Assembly: GCA_002633005.1 (NCBI GenBank) | Contig: NMRA01000041.1 | Coordinates: 625,294-689,293 of the forward strand | DNA from: Phoronis australis | Taxonomy: Eukaryota; Phoronida; Phoronidae | Direction of reading: 5' to 3' | DNA length: 64,000 bases | In this document: one piece after another, positions 12,401-21,033 of the stretch | How the letters are laid out: every line of letters starts with the position of its first letter | Position numbering within the stretch: position 1 is the first letter of the stretch | Program-made: the position numbers and the translations under genes | The notes under the pieces: model-generated | Seen by the model: the letters and a program-made list of their open reading frames with translations, nothing else | Told to the model about the DNA's origin: nothing | Database searches by the model: none

Positions 12401-15400
12401 CTCTGACGGTTCTGTGAAAGAGAAACCTGACTTCGCAACCCCCGACAAGTAAGCAGATTTTCAGTTTCATGGCTAATTCTCCAAAATAATTACGTGCACA
12501 TTATTTCTTTCGTTCACTATTATAGTCTTTTCGTGACTGGAGGTTTAGTTTCCAAATTAAGCTGGGTTTATGTTCGGGCCTGATCGGGCTCGAAGCCACT
12601 GGCGGGGATAACAAGCGTTTTGTGTGTTTAGAACTGAAAAAAATCGCAAGTCTAAAAGTACAACACACAGCCATGTTCTCTTGTCTGTATTTCACGGAAG
12701 AATGATTCGAATTTATCACCAAACAGACCCAAACTCCCGCGACTGACAATGGTAAATTGGCCTACCGAACTCTGTAGGATACGGTACGTTCGAATACCTA
12801 TAAACCCGTAACAGTGAAATAAAACAACACGTTTGTTCAAGAACTCGAGGTATTTGTGAGGGATTTAGGCCTACATCGAATTTTGAAGATTTATTGGTGT
12901 AAAACTTCAACACCTCCGTCTGCCGTCAGGTACCAGGTAAAGCAACTGAACTTGCTGTTTTCGAGTGGAACTATTCCGTCTAAATTGATACAAAATAAGT
13001 TGTTTTTTGGATGGCATTCTTCTTACAATGCACCTGACGTCACGCAACAATCAAACTTATCCAGCGGATAACTTTAAAGTTTTATGCAACCCAGCCCTGG
13101 TGCGGATGATAAAAGGAACTACCAAAACTAATTGACTCGTGAGGTACATTGCTTGAGAAAAATGATATCGAGCCAAATCTCATAAAAGCCAGCATTGGAG
13201 TACCAAAGTTTCAAGGCACGACACAAACTATATTGTGCCGCCGCCTCTACCTAGCAGCAGAGACGGTGATGCTTCCGTAGGCCCTTTAATTCATACGCCG
13301 GAAATTTTCGGCGAATTATGCCTCCTCGGTGATTAAACCATCAAAGTAACCTTGTTATATACAGCACCTTTTGCGCATAGAGCGACATCTTAAGGAGGCC
13401 GTCCATGTCTTCAATTCAATCGAGCGCGAACTAATGATCCCGTAATCAAACTTTTTTTCGCGCGCAGTGTAAAATGGTCAGTTGCCGATTTGAGCAACTG
13501 AACGAAAGACTGCTCGAAAAAAGTTTACCAGAGTTGGAAGGAATTAAAAACAGTCGACATCCTCCTAAAGAGTCCCTCTATTCACAAAAACTACTTATTG
13601 CAAGATGACTTTGACGGTTTAATCAGTGTGAGGCAGAATTCACCGAAAAGGCCCATCGTCTCTACTGCTAAGTAGAGGCGGTGGCATTGTCTGGATACAG
13701 TCTAGTGTAAGTGCATTGTACCTGAATTATAAAATAGTCACCCTTTGTTCTGTTCACGCGTCCTTCACAAGAATTCGCAATCCCAAATTAACAAAAATGT
13801 CATTAGTTAAAGAAGGCCAGTTCCAAAGAACGACTCTGTTGTCCGTTTCCGTTTCCGCTAATAGAATTATAGAAACCCTCACTGTCTACACTCCTTTTCA
13901 AATAATTAACTCACTAGAAAACTAGGTGAGTAGCTGATTTGAATACGACTAGTTTTAGCTGATTTACTTTTGACGTCGTTTCTCAAGTCCCGACATTTAT
14001 AAAGTGACGTCGAGAACAGGAAGGGAAATTTGTCTGAAGCCTGCTAATATTTCCGCACGTACTGCCTCGCCGTGGCGACTTCTTCCATTACCCCACTTTG
14101 CTCTGTGGTACCCCGGTAGTATTTTGGAAGTTCATTTGGACATGGCAACTACAGGTAAAGCGCTTTGATTTGCAAAATTTAGAAAAAGTCCAAAGCGGTA
14201 AATACTTTGTCTGGCATGGACATGCATGTCGTTTTTTACCGCAGACAGCTTGCGTGTCTATAATGTCTTTGTGTATGCCTATTTGTTGCTTTTTCGATGT
14301 GCACGTTTCCGTAGACAAAGGGACATATGTCGTAATGGCAATTGAGGACATGTTTATTTGTCAAGGTTTGTGTTAGTGATGAGCAATGATAAACAAAAAA
14401 GGACACGATACACCCCGCGCACCCAGCCTAAATATAGGGGGTCGAATCTTTGACAATGAGGACCTTTTGTTAACAAACAAAACGGGAACTAAAAAGGGTA
14501 CCACGTTCGGAGCTATGAAGTATGCAAAAATATGCATTCGCGCCTTTTTAGTGGACTTTTGTATCGTTTTCTCGGACTTTTTGTTTCTCTGAGACGGACC
14601 TTTTTCCCCACTTTGCCAAATGAGGAGAGGGGGTTCCTTCGAGCCTCCCAAGCACCCCTGGGTGCGCGCATGAGATATAATTCTTCAAGTTCGCAGGTAG
14701 TGTCCGTATTTAAAACACGGTCTCGATTTTTTAGCCTGGTATCGTGTTCGGCGTTCAGTGAGCCGTGTTGTGTGAGCCGACTACTGGTTTGACTTAATTA
14801 AGTGAGCCGTGTTTTATGAGCCTGGTACAATGTTTGGTGTTCAGTAAGCCGTGTTTTATGAGCTTGGTACCGTGTTTGGCGTTCAGTGAGCAGTGTTTTA
14901 TGAGCCTGGTACCGTGTTTGGCGTTCAGTGAGCCGTGTTTCATGAGTTTGGTACAATGTTTGGTGTTCAGTGAGCTGTGTTTTATGAGCCTGGCACCGTG
15001 TTTGGCGTTCAGTGAGCCGTGTTTGGTGAGCCTGGTACCGTGTTTGGCGTTCCGTGAGGCGTGGTTTGTGAGCCTGGTACAATGTTTGGTGTTCAGTGAG
15101 CCGTGTTTTATGAGCCTACCGTGTTTGGTGTTCAGTGGGCCGTGTTTTGTGAGCTAAGTATCGTGTTTGGTGGTCAGTGAGCCATGTTCTATGAGCCTGG
15201 TGCCGTTAAGCTGTGTTTCTGAATCAATGAACAGTACTTTTATCAGACCAGTGAGCCATGTTGATAAGGGAGGAACAAAATGGCTAAGTAGGATTGAAAA
15301 AAGGAATATTTGAAATAAAAGCGCACAGGTTACATGGACTTATATGTTCAGGGTGCCGGAATTGCACAAACATTATTATGTTCTCGTTCATTTACAGATA

Positions 15401-15505
15401 ATCCAAAACTTTGAACTGAAATACAACGGGGAAGAGATAGGAATGCTGAACAGAATATTCACAGCGCCAAACAGAGATCTGTGCATCAAGTTTATTGATA
15501 GGTGA
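288..15505 (+). CDS. CYP-1: mitochondrial-clan cytochrome P450, 3' seven exons
   Basis: Spliced model: 288-481, 4025-4226, 4570-4720, 6928-7094, 7882-7963, 9834-10046, 15398-15505, joined in frame to give 372 residues and a TGA stop. It shows the P450 landmarks in order: NGEEW helix-C segment, I-helix AGIDS, K-helix ExxR (ESFR), PxRW (RPQRW) and the heme loop FGYGPRMCIGRR with the thiolate Cys at 9996-9998. The RR after CIG and the following FAEQE are typical of the mitochondrial clan, whose members work in the mitochondrial matrix with ferredoxin as electron donor. About 130-150 N-terminal residues, equivalent to the first three exons of CYP-B, must lie left of the window. No frameshift or stop is seen. 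Substrate and exact CYP family are unknown. It is convergent with CYP-B. Confidence 0.9.
631..711. repeat. Short foldback (hairpin) element
   Basis: Two imperfectly complementary arms of about 28 bp (GGCATCCCTCGCTGG.. and ..CCAGTGAGGGGTATCC) flank a loop of about 24 bp. The stem is long enough to be a tiny foldback transposon remnant. No clear target duplication was seen, and an RNA hairpin in the intron cannot be excluded. Confidence 0.6.
1012..1156. mobile_element. CATG-ended nonautonomous DNA element (145 bp)
   Basis: Termini are CATGGGCGCCGC and GCGCCGCCCATG, and a perfect 5-bp duplication TGTTG lies on both sides (1007-1011 and 1157-1161). The interior has two related halves containing CACTGAAAAAAG-type motifs and GC-rich palindromic blocks. 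It has no coding capacity. The CATG ends and 5-bp duplication match the larger CATG family seen at 11393, 14411, 29229, 34948 and 39999. Confidence 0.75.
3700..3935. repeat. Degenerate tandem repeat (TATTACACGAC motif)
   Basis: Repeated blocks of the type gatatacagcagtattacac followed by gacacaatattacacgac occur about five times with variable spacing of roughly 35-60 bp. It lies in the CYP-1 intron just before the exon at 4025. An apparent reading frame on the - strand (3648-3872) is a by-product of the repeat. Confidence 0.7.
4025..4226 (+). CDS. CYP-1 exon (5th of pattern), helices E-G region
   Basis: The acceptor is tttacag at 4024 and the donor AT|GTAAGT at 4227. It completes an Ala codon and encodes FGCVCFDERLGVL through FPWYNFFKTKHY. 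The FG.V...ERLG motif is a mitochondrial P450 signature between helices E and F. Phases are 1 in and 2 out, identical to CYP-B 28703-28898. It is intact. Confidence 0.9.
4257..4462. repeat. ATT/TAT trinucleotide microsatellite
   Basis: About 200 bp of imperfect (ATT)n interrupted by CAT and ACT triplets. It lies in the 343-bp intron between two CYP-1 exons, 30 bp past the donor. The Ile-rich open frame across it is a repeat artefact. Confidence 0.9.
4570..4720 (+). CDS. CYP-1 exon (6th of pattern), I-helix
   Basis: The acceptor is tttactag at 4569 and the donor TCC|GTGAGT at 4721. It encodes FLRTLLYSGISKEEAI and then TTDLFTAGIDS. AGIDS is the I-helix oxygen-activation motif (A/G)Gx(D/E)(T/S), with Ser in place of the usual Thr. 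CYP-B and CYP-A have the same Ser. It leaves in phase 0. Confidence 0.9.
4793..5990. mobile_element. DNA transposon with CAGTGGCGGATC termini (1.2 kb)
   Basis: Terminal inverted repeats AGTGGCGGATCTAC at the left and GTAGATCCGCCACT at the right flank 1.2 kb. GGACC is repeated outside each end (4788-4792 and 5991-5995). Subterminal G/C tracts (ggggggttcaggggg, ccccccttgctg) are typical of this kind of family. The interior has a palindromic tgtacatgtaca pair near 5155-5185 but no recognisable transposase. It lies in a CYP-1 intron. Shorter relatives are at 6174 and 27155. An n at 5279 lies within it. Confidence 0.75.
6174..6319. mobile_element. Short relative of the CAGTGGCGG family (146 bp)
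   Basis: Ends are CAGGGGCGGATCC and ATCCGCCACTG, flanked by the perfect 5-bp duplication AGTAC (6169-6173 and 6320-6324). Its body matches the copy at 27155-27292 (ggattttgagttgggg, tggaatctgggaaaatttta). It is noncoding and lies in the same CYP-1 intron as the longer member. Confidence 0.8.
6320..6927 (+). other. CYP-1 intron remainder
   Basis: AT-rich sequence between the short transposon and the K-helix exon. Apart from the target duplication and the splice acceptor at 6927, I see no structure or coding signal. Confidence 0.5.
6928..7094 (+). CDS. CYP-1 exon (7th of pattern), helices J-K with ExxR
   Basis: The acceptor is catttcag at 6927 and the donor CG|GTAAGT at 7095. It encodes TGNALSFVLYNLAKHPEEQ and ends LKACVTESFR. 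ESFR is the K-helix ExxR motif that holds the heme-loop meander. At 167 bp it has the same length as the matching exons of CYP-B and CYP-A. Confidence 0.93.
7095..7881 (+). other. CYP-1 intron
   Basis: AT-rich intron with a small hairpin around 7540-7565 (cggtggtac / gtgcaccga) and a TATGTATG/TACATGCATATA-rich stretch at 7757-7790. No coding signal. Confidence 0.5.
7882..7963 (+). CDS. CYP-1 exon (8th of pattern), beta-1 strands
   Basis: The acceptor is cgttttag at 7881 and the donor GGA|GTACGT at 7964. It encodes FPTEGGTTRILERDLELGG and ends YLVPKG, the segment between the K helix and the meander. The 82-bp length and phases 2 in and 0 out match CYP-B 21965-22046 and CYP-A 42261-42342. Confidence 0.92.
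7964..9833 (+). other. CYP-1 intron, with a small tandem repeat
   Basis: 1.87 kb with no recognisable exon. At 9180-9290 a block of about 50 bp (cccacgtttaatgcctgtct, tgaggtcttgggttg) is repeated two to three times. An open frame at 8731-9072 has no family I recognise and no matching splice signals, so I do not call it. Confidence 0.5.
9834..10046 (+). CDS. CYP-1 exon (9th of pattern), heme-binding loop
   Basis: The acceptor is ccattttcag at 9833. It encodes the meander YRPQRW and the heme loop FGYGPRMCIGRRFAEQE, with the proximal Cys at 9996-9998. The exon is 71 codons; the CYP-B equivalent is 70. Alignment with CYP-B, which has AAA|GTAAGC at this place, puts the CYP-1 boundary at AAA|GCAAGT. 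The donor is therefore GC, not GT. Reading through the donor would end at a TAG 22 bases into the intron (10068-10070), with no C-terminal strand. Confidence 0.93.
10109..10760. mobile_element. Foldback element rich in TTATGTCTGACATAA palindromes
   Basis: The ends CATAATTCCGAATTATGTCTGA (left) and, complementary, GGAATTATG (right) pair over about 30 imperfect bases. Inside, the palindrome TTATGTC(T/A)GACATAA and variants recur about ten times, mostly near the two ends (10118-10165, 10520-10600, 10690-10760). Subterminal short palindromes of this kind are typical of nonautonomous DNA transposons. No target duplication was clear and no protein is encoded. Confidence 0.65.
11393..11611. mobile_element. 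CATG-family element (219 bp)
   Basis: Ends are CATGGGCTCACCCAG and CTGGGTGCGCTCATG, flanked by a perfect 5-bp duplication AAAAG. The interior carries the family block aaaaaggtccgcctcagcga next to aacaaaaagtccg. It is noncoding; short frames on both strands follow from its GC-rich composition. Confidence 0.85.
11799..11936. repeat. Small inverted-repeat element
   Basis: GTTCAGTAACGCTAGGACCTCGC at the left and GCGTAGGTCCTCGCGTCTACTGAAC at the right are complementary over about 23 of 25 positions. The total is 138 bp with no coding content. No target duplication was found. Confidence 0.6.
12180..12945 (-). repeat. Unclassified interspersed repeat, copy 1 (- orientation)
   Basis: This roughly 770-bp stretch matches 37910-38775 in reverse complement. 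Shared landmarks are aaaacgtgttgttttatttc, the cacctccgtctgccgtcagg block, ggaatctttatttaaat, and the tgaattcagtgtttgctga region, with small indels. No protein family is visible; the short frames at 12501-12913 are not conserved as coding. It may be a long nonautonomous transposon. Confidence 0.7.
13236..13686. mobile_element. Foldback element with about 100-bp inverted repeats
   Basis: The left arm (TGCCGCCGCCTCTAC.. to ..GATTAAACCATCAAAGT) is complementary to the right arm (ACTTTGACGGTTTAATC.. to ..GTAGAGGCGGTGGCA) with indels. The centre is about 230 bp. TTG occurs at both outer edges, a possible 3-bp duplication. It encodes no protein. Confidence 0.75.
14411..14672. mobile_element. CATG-family element (262 bp)
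   Basis: The right end CTGGGTGCGCGCATG and left end GCGCACCCAG pair. The left tip has decayed to CACCCC. Flanks are CGATA and AGATA, a near-perfect 5-bp duplication. It contains the family blocks gaggaccttttgttaac and ctgagacggacctttttccc. Confidence 0.8.
14735..15215. repeat. 42-bp minisatellite, about ten copies
   Basis: The unit is of the type agtgagccgtgttttatgag followed by cctggtaccgtgtttggcgttc, 42 bp, repeated from about 14798 to 15190 with degenerate partial units on the left. Because 42 is a multiple of three, 14-residue repeats stay open on both strands (14816-15157 + and 14798-15082 -). These have no gene context and lie inside the CYP-1 intron, about 180 bp before the final exon. 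Confidence 0.9.
15398..15505 (+). CDS. CYP-1 last exon, C-terminal strand
   Basis: The acceptor is catttacag at 15397. The exon reads in phase 0 and encodes IIQNFELKYNGEEIGM, then NRIFTAPNRDL, ending CIKFIDR and TGA at 15503-15505. The pattern QNF.L.Y...IG....R...P....KF.DR is the standard carboxy end of mitochondrial P450s, in the frame expected after the heme exon. This makes CYP-1 complete at its 3' end. Confidence 0.9.
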   Translation: MIQNFELKYNGEEIGMLNRIFTAPNRDLCIKFIDR

Positions 15506-16112
15506 CGCTATTATAATGGATCTATTGCCGTCTTTCGAGTCCACTTTCAGGCCTGAAGGATTAATTCTGGACCGCAGGTGCATGCTGGACAACACTGCTG
15601 GATTGTCTGCTACTGGACACTCAAAACACGTGTAGAATAATTACCTGAAAACATATCTCTCCAGTTTTTGTGGAATGAACTTCCTTGTTTAGGATATGAA
15701 TGGCCACTCTGTTTTGTTTAATGAGGTATTGGGCGTACGCCAACAGCTCAGCGGGCGGGGGGGCAGGGAGGGCGCTTCCCAGCTTTCGATCTAAAATCTA
15801 AAAGTACAAAACATTTTGATGTATTATTTCGACTCTAGAAGTTAAGTTTAAATGTTTTAATTTTAAATCAAAAGACTCTTCCTGCAGACCCAAACACATT
15901 CCTGCCACATTCATTCCATTTCAAGCTTAGAGAGGGCGCAAGTGGCAATGGACATGCGCACACAATGAGAGCCCGCAGTTCAAACAATAAACTATTGTTT
16001 ATTTTTACTTTACTAATGTGAAAAATGTTAAGAAAGTTAACACTACCCTGCAAAGCGTTAAGAAGTCTTTAAAAGGTCCGCGAACTTATAGCTACCCACT
16101 TTCATGATGACC
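15506..16112. other. Between CYP-1 and the satellites: nothing clear
   Basis: This contains the presumed 3' UTR of CYP-1 and AT-rich sequence, with a G-rich run at 15752-15775. A - strand candidate for the missing last exon of CYP-B at 15830-15885 was considered and rejected. Confidence 0.4.
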
Positions 16113-16321
16113 CTAAGTACACGACGCTGGACGCCGGTGCAAATAAGTGTCGTCGCGTACTTAAGCTCAGTAGTAAAGAAACCAACGCCACTTACTCGAA
16201 CCGGCGTAGCGTACATGAAGCAACCGCTCAAATAAGTGGCGCCGGTTCAAGTAAGTGGCTGCGCGTACTTAATCTACTATGAAAGCAAGGCCACTTAGCC
16301 GATCCAGCGTCGCGTACTTAG
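16113..16321. repeat. Inverted-repeat element with internal AAGTGGC motifs
   Basis: CTAAGTACACGACGCTGG at the left and its near complement CCAGCGTCGCGTACTTAG at the right bound about 209 bp. Inside, CGGTTC/GAACCGGCG and AAGTGGC/GCCACTT recur in both orientations. It is noncoding. Confidence 0.65.
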
Positions 16322-16514
16322 TTACTACAAAAGCCACCGGTTCGTTTAACATTGTCGTAATAAAACTGTTCTCAGCGTGTTCCCTAATCAAATGAGTGGT
16401 TGCTCTGCTTGGGAGCAACTGGCATTTCGTTATTGCTTGAAGTCCGTGGTGGGCGCATAAAATGATCTGCTGGTTCAACTCTAATGAATGTGTATGGTTT
16501 CAAGCACGTCTAAC

Positions 16515-16715
16515 AATCTGTCACTTTTCAAGCGAGTGAAAAAATCATTTTAGTGTGAGTAAGGGGCATCATGACGTCACGTTGATGACGGTAGAAGCCG
16601 AAATTTATAGTAGTTTTTCTGTGTATTTGGAAAACCACATTTTATAACTTAACTGTATAACGTTCTTTTGTTTGGGACTACATGTCGTCACATAGTAGTC
16701 TTACTATTAAATTTT
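16515..16715 (+). repeat. Repeat shared with 37625-37825
   Basis: About 200 bp from cacttttcaagcgagtgaa through tgacggtagaagccgaaatt to catgtcgtcacatagtag, about 85-90% matched at 37625-37825 in the same orientation. Similarity stops abruptly at both ends. It is either an interspersed repeat or the left edge of the large duplication that carries CYP-B and CYP-A. Confidence 0.7.
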
Positions 16716-17254
16716 ATTTACAATTTATATTGCGCATCTGATATCAATAATGTACCTTTGCTTATTCTTTTCTTATGCTTTTTAACTGGTCCTTTTTGGT
16801 GAACAGAGCCAACAGAAAACTAATTGACGACTTTGTATTTGAATATTTAATATTAAAAACATTTTAAATGCTTCATTTTAAGCTTTGTTAGCAACACTTG
16901 ACAACAGATCAGCAACTAATATATTTGATAGCTAATGGCAAATAGATGAATAGAAAGATAGATTCACGCTGTCACAATTATACAATAGATGCCGTTGGAT
17001 GGACACACGTTTAAAATAACAACACTGTCAGAACTCCAACTCTGACATCAGACACTTTTAGGATACTTAGAGACAGTCTCTTAATAAGATTATCAAATTC
17101 GTGTTAAACAAGACGATTATTCTGAGTGTCCGTGAAGCTCCTGGATATTTCCCAGCAGAGCTTTGTTTTATGTCGTCCAGTACTGGCCAATGAATAAGTC
17201 CTCTTTAACAACTAAACGATTGCAGACCTCAGAAAGTCTCTTGATAATCATCGA
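16716..17254. other. AT-rich intergenic sequence
   Basis: No coding, RNA or repeat signal was recognised in this 540-bp stretch. Confidence 0.4.
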
Positions 17255-17775
17255 AACTTGACTACGGGTCATTACCTACACTATCTTGAAAGCAAATAGC
17301 AAGTGACCGATGCTTGACCAGGGAGGAGCAACAACACTATTTTGATAGTAGTGACCGACACTTGACCACAGGTCAGCACCTACGCTATCATGATGATAAG
17401 TGACCGTTACTTGACTACCGATTAGCAGCTAGACTATCTTGATAGTAGTGACCGATACTTGACCACAGGTCAGCAGTTACATTATCTTGATAATAGTGAC
17501 CGATACTTGACTATAAGTCGGTATCTACACAATCATGACGATAAGTGACCGTTACTTGACTACCGATCACCAGCTAGACTGTCTTGATATTTAGTGACCG
17601 ATGCCTGACCACAGGTCAGCAGTTAGGCTATATTGATGGTAGAGACCGATACTTGACCACAGATCAGTACCAACACTTTCATGATCATAAGTGACCGATA
17701 CTTGACTTACCGATCAGCAGCTAGACTATCTTGATTGGTAATGACCGATACTTGACCACAGGTCATCAGACAATC
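17255..17775. repeat. 48-49-bp tandem repeat, about ten copies
   Basis: gtgaccgatacttgaccac recurs at 17303, 17351, 17400, 17448, 17496, 17545, 17594, 17643, 17691 and 17741, with spacing of 48-50 bp. Two sub-types alternate (caggtcagcag..tcttgatag and atcatgatgataag), hinting at a higher-order unit. Copies vary along their whole length, with no conserved-repeat/unique-spacer pattern. Confidence 0.9.
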
Positions 17776-18399
17776 TTAATTATAATCTTTATACATTTAG
17801 TGAGAACACGAAAGGACACACACACTCACCAACCAGACTCACGCGCGTGGGGGAGAACTTCAAGCATTTATGAGTCTTTGGGGGGTTAGATGTGATAAAC
17901 TCCCGCACAAATGAGTAAATTAATTGTATCTGAGTTGTGTAATTTGCCAAAGAAAACGTCTGTGGACGAGAGATTAATAAGTAAATATTGTGTTTTAGCA
18001 AATTACCAATGATTGATTGCAGACCAGAAATTATTGGTCACATACAATGCCAGTAGGTACGGGTCATATTTTCTGGCTCTGTTTACAGAGATCTGATTGC
18101 TTGACACCAAATTTGACAAGATGTAAATTTGTTGCCACAACTTTATGAAGTAACCTTGTCTGAAACCACTATAACCTCGCGTAACGAGAAAAATTAAAGG
18201 AACAGATATACATCTCTCTCTTTCCTCCGGGTGGATCAGTGACGTTGACCTGCGGTTCTCAACTCAGCTCATGGGTTGTTTTTTGGAAAGGCATTCAATT
18301 AAGTATGAATATACACTTTATTCGCTAAACATTCCAACACTTTGGGGACGTTTGATAGCCTTATCGTAAATTTTGCACACAAGACCCTAAGAATTGGTA

Positions 18400-18999
18400 A
18401 AGGATGGAGAGAAATCGTACCTACTACAAAATGATTCATAAGACATAAACTTTCCGTGAATACCTGGCATTTTGGTTGTTTTGGATGACGTAATTATAGC
18501 AATCCCCGCTGATCAAACTTTCGGACTAAATTTCAGTCCGGCAAATAATTGGAAAATCCACATTTAGTTTTTCCAGAACACGAGAAATACTTTTGAAAAA
18601 GCCAGGATTGTCTCTATTGGGACCGTAGATATTGATAAGAGTTACGCTACAGTGCTTTTCCAACAACAAATTGAGCAGTAATAAATTTCCTTCCTTATCT
18701 CGGTGTCCTGAAGTGTCTTCGAACTCAAAATTGCTGAGGAAGACACCGACTCCACGGGAGTTACGTGAACCATAGCTCTAGACAATATGACGTCACTGAT
18801 CTCTTACAACATTTAAATCGGCCTCAACAAAGAGAGCGCCTTGCGAACAGTAGATCGAATATTTCTGATCGCGCAGATCATGAAACACATCTTTTTCCGT
18901 ATTCGTAAGTCGTCTGCATTTCATTGACAGCACACCAAGTTCACCCTTGGTCATATGAAGTGACACAAAATAAAGAAATCGTCTCGGAAAAGCACTCAC
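18400..18999 (-). pseudogene. L1/Tx1-like LINE endonuclease fragment
   Basis: Read on the - strand, conceptual pieces in more than one frame match an APE-type LINE endonuclease. The first is EKDVFHDLRDQKYSIYCSQ near 18840-18900. It is followed by GSRNSRGVGVFLSNFEFE, then LLLLNLLLEKHCSVTLINIY joined to GPNRDNPGFF, and LEKLNVDFPII near 18545-18770. Frame changes and stops show that it is dead. It lies downstream, on the same strand, of the ORF1-like piece at 19690-19890, as expected for one element. No RT follows it here. Confidence 0.75.
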
Positions 19000-19689
19000 A
19001 CAGACACATTCTCGCGAAAAAAAAAACAGGACACGGGACAGCTTTTAAAGAAACCGATAGCATATGAAAAGTGTGAGCAAACCGTAAGACAACAGATACA
19101 CAAATACTTGGCGCGAAGCCTCTTGATGATTTTATAATAGGTCTTAGCGTGCCATTTGGCATGCTACAGGAAAAGCTGTGTACTCATTGACAGGGTAGAA
19201 CACCACGGGGCAGGATTTTGAAACAGTATTTGATCTAGATTTGGATTTACCAAGACTTGACAACAAAGATAGACGATAGTGTGCAGCTACTACAATACCA
19301 CGACTGGCCAGAGGTGATGACGCACCAAACGGCCTGTCCTTAGTGGTTTCTTTCTGCATCCAGTCCTTTTCTGACTTGACCAAAGGAAGTAAACACTGAA
19401 CACTCACAGTGCAAAGGATAAACAGGGGGTAATTACGGACAGGACAAACACACCAGAACGTAAAAATTACGTGAACCTCGCCACGAGTGGAAGAAGTACC
19501 TTAGTCACCAAAAGTGCGTCTCAAGCTTAACCTGTACATAAACGATACTATATTTATTTTACAATTGATATGCTCTAAAAATCTTAATATCCCACGTATA
19601 TCGTCCAACTGTTGACTTGCTTGAGATATATTCTGCCATCGCAAGTCCAGCAGCTTAAATCCTTGATCCTAGGTCCCTTTTAGGTTTGA

Positions 19690-20440
19690 ATAATTACACA
19701 TTCTTTCCTGGGGTTCTCCTTAACGTAGATTTTACCTGCAACTTGTTTTAAATGTTTCTTGTGCCTCATAAAGTCATCCCTCACGTTATAATAAGTCTTG
19801 AATTTTACAATGATTAGGCGCTTGTTGATTCTTTCTTTGTTATTTCTTCTTAGTCGATGGCTCCTACTTATGTCTGATTTTTCGAGTTTGCACCAATCTT
19901 GTTGGACAAGGAGATTACAATATCAACCGCATTTTCCTAATTTGATTCAGTCACCCCAATGATAACAAGATAATTTCTCCGACTACATTGCTGAAGGTAA
20001 TCGACATTGTTTTCCAGTTTAATGGCTTGTAACTCGCTGTCCTTTCTGAGTTTCTCTAGTTAGAAACATTTATTTTTTGTCTTTTTCGTCCAGTTTTTCA
20101 TTGAAGCTCCAAATATTTGTAGATATCAGTCGCCAGCTCACCAACCATATAGGTTTCAACACAAGTTTCTAGCACATTCCTTACACTTTGCCATCCACTA
20201 GTACTTCTTTCAAGACTTCCTTCAGTGACTTTGCTCAAGGTTACCCAAGGGAGTGTCACCTTTTGTCAAAATGCATTCCAACGTTCGTTGTTTCACTAAA
20301 GGTACGACTCCTTGTTCTCTAGAGTCTACTGAGCGTCGACGAATTTCATATTAAGCGGACGGTCTGGAGTATTAAATAACTTCGATATAGCTTTAACTGG
20401 TTCACCTTCGTATACAAGTCGGAAATTTTGGACAATCTGT
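19690..20440 (-). pseudogene. LINE ORF1-like fragment (B copy)
   Basis: The - strand frame around 19690-19890 encodes DISRSHRLRRNN, then NKRLIIVKFKTYYNVRDD and FMRHKKHLKQVAGKIYV. This resembles the RNA-binding core of L1-type ORF1 proteins (D..R.HR.GR...RP.IVKF). The part up to 20440 is homologous to A-copy sequence at 39900-40530 but has no readable protein. The insertion is shared by both duplicated segments, so it predates the duplication. Confidence 0.7.
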
Positions 20441-21033
20441 GGTGTAAGAAATTTAGACAACCGTTATATCAAGTTAGCATTGTCAGCTTCAACAGTTAAA
20501 GATACATTTCGCCCCTGTTAGGCAGTCACTGGTGATTTTAACCGAAACGCTTTGGGGTTTAAAAACATTAGCAACGTCCATAAGATCTTGAATTATTGTG
20601 GAATGATGTGGCAACTAAAGCCACATAGGCAATGCGTAAACGCGCAAATGGGGTGGCAGGGGAGTGGCCAACTCCTATGAACTCTGAAGCGTTATTTTGA
20701 ATCGCCACATGGTTTTGATGTTCTTGGTGGTAAAGGAAATAGAACCTCGACGCGTTGCTACAAAATCAACGTATAGTGGACAAGCAATGTTAAATATTCA
20801 CTTCAGTATTTAATAATCTTCACCGAAGCCCATTAATAAGTTAGAGGACATCCGTGTAGAGTCATAATTCCACAGGATAATATTCAAATGCTTCGATTTT
20901 TCATTTTCATTTTGCCACCAATCTTTTAAGTTCTTTCACATGCCCCCGGTTGCTTTAGACAACTTGGTGCGTATTGCAACCAGTGGCATACATAGTCAGC
21001 TCTAACTACGACTATTTCGTACGAATTGCTTAC

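Larger units (their letters stand above)
10047..15397 (+). other. CYP-1 last intron, GC-AG type, repeat-filled
   Basis: This 5.35-kb intron starts GCAAGT, the usual context of GC donors, and ends tttacag. It holds at least five foldback or terminal-inverted-repeat elements (10109, 11393, 11799, 13236, 14411), half of an inverted pair of long repeats (12180-12945) and the 42-bp minisatellite (14735-15215). No coding signal on either strand was accepted. Confidence 0.7.

Noticed and set aside
14798-15157. Repeat-peptide frames on both strands
   Set aside because: They are by-products of a 42-bp minisatellite, with no gene context.
15830-15885. - strand EESFDLKLKHLN.. after a ctgcag as the CYP-B last exon
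   Set aside because: Too short, lacks the conserved R...P....F.R pattern, and the match to the CYP-1 C-terminus is weak.
17255-17775. Regularly spaced repeats that could suggest a CRISPR array
   Set aside because: The whole unit is repeated with no unique spacers, the genome is eukaryotic, and there are no cas genes.
18793-19407. Three - strand frames considered as host genes
   Set aside because: They overlap a decayed LINE endonuclease/ORF1 region and are broken by frameshifts.
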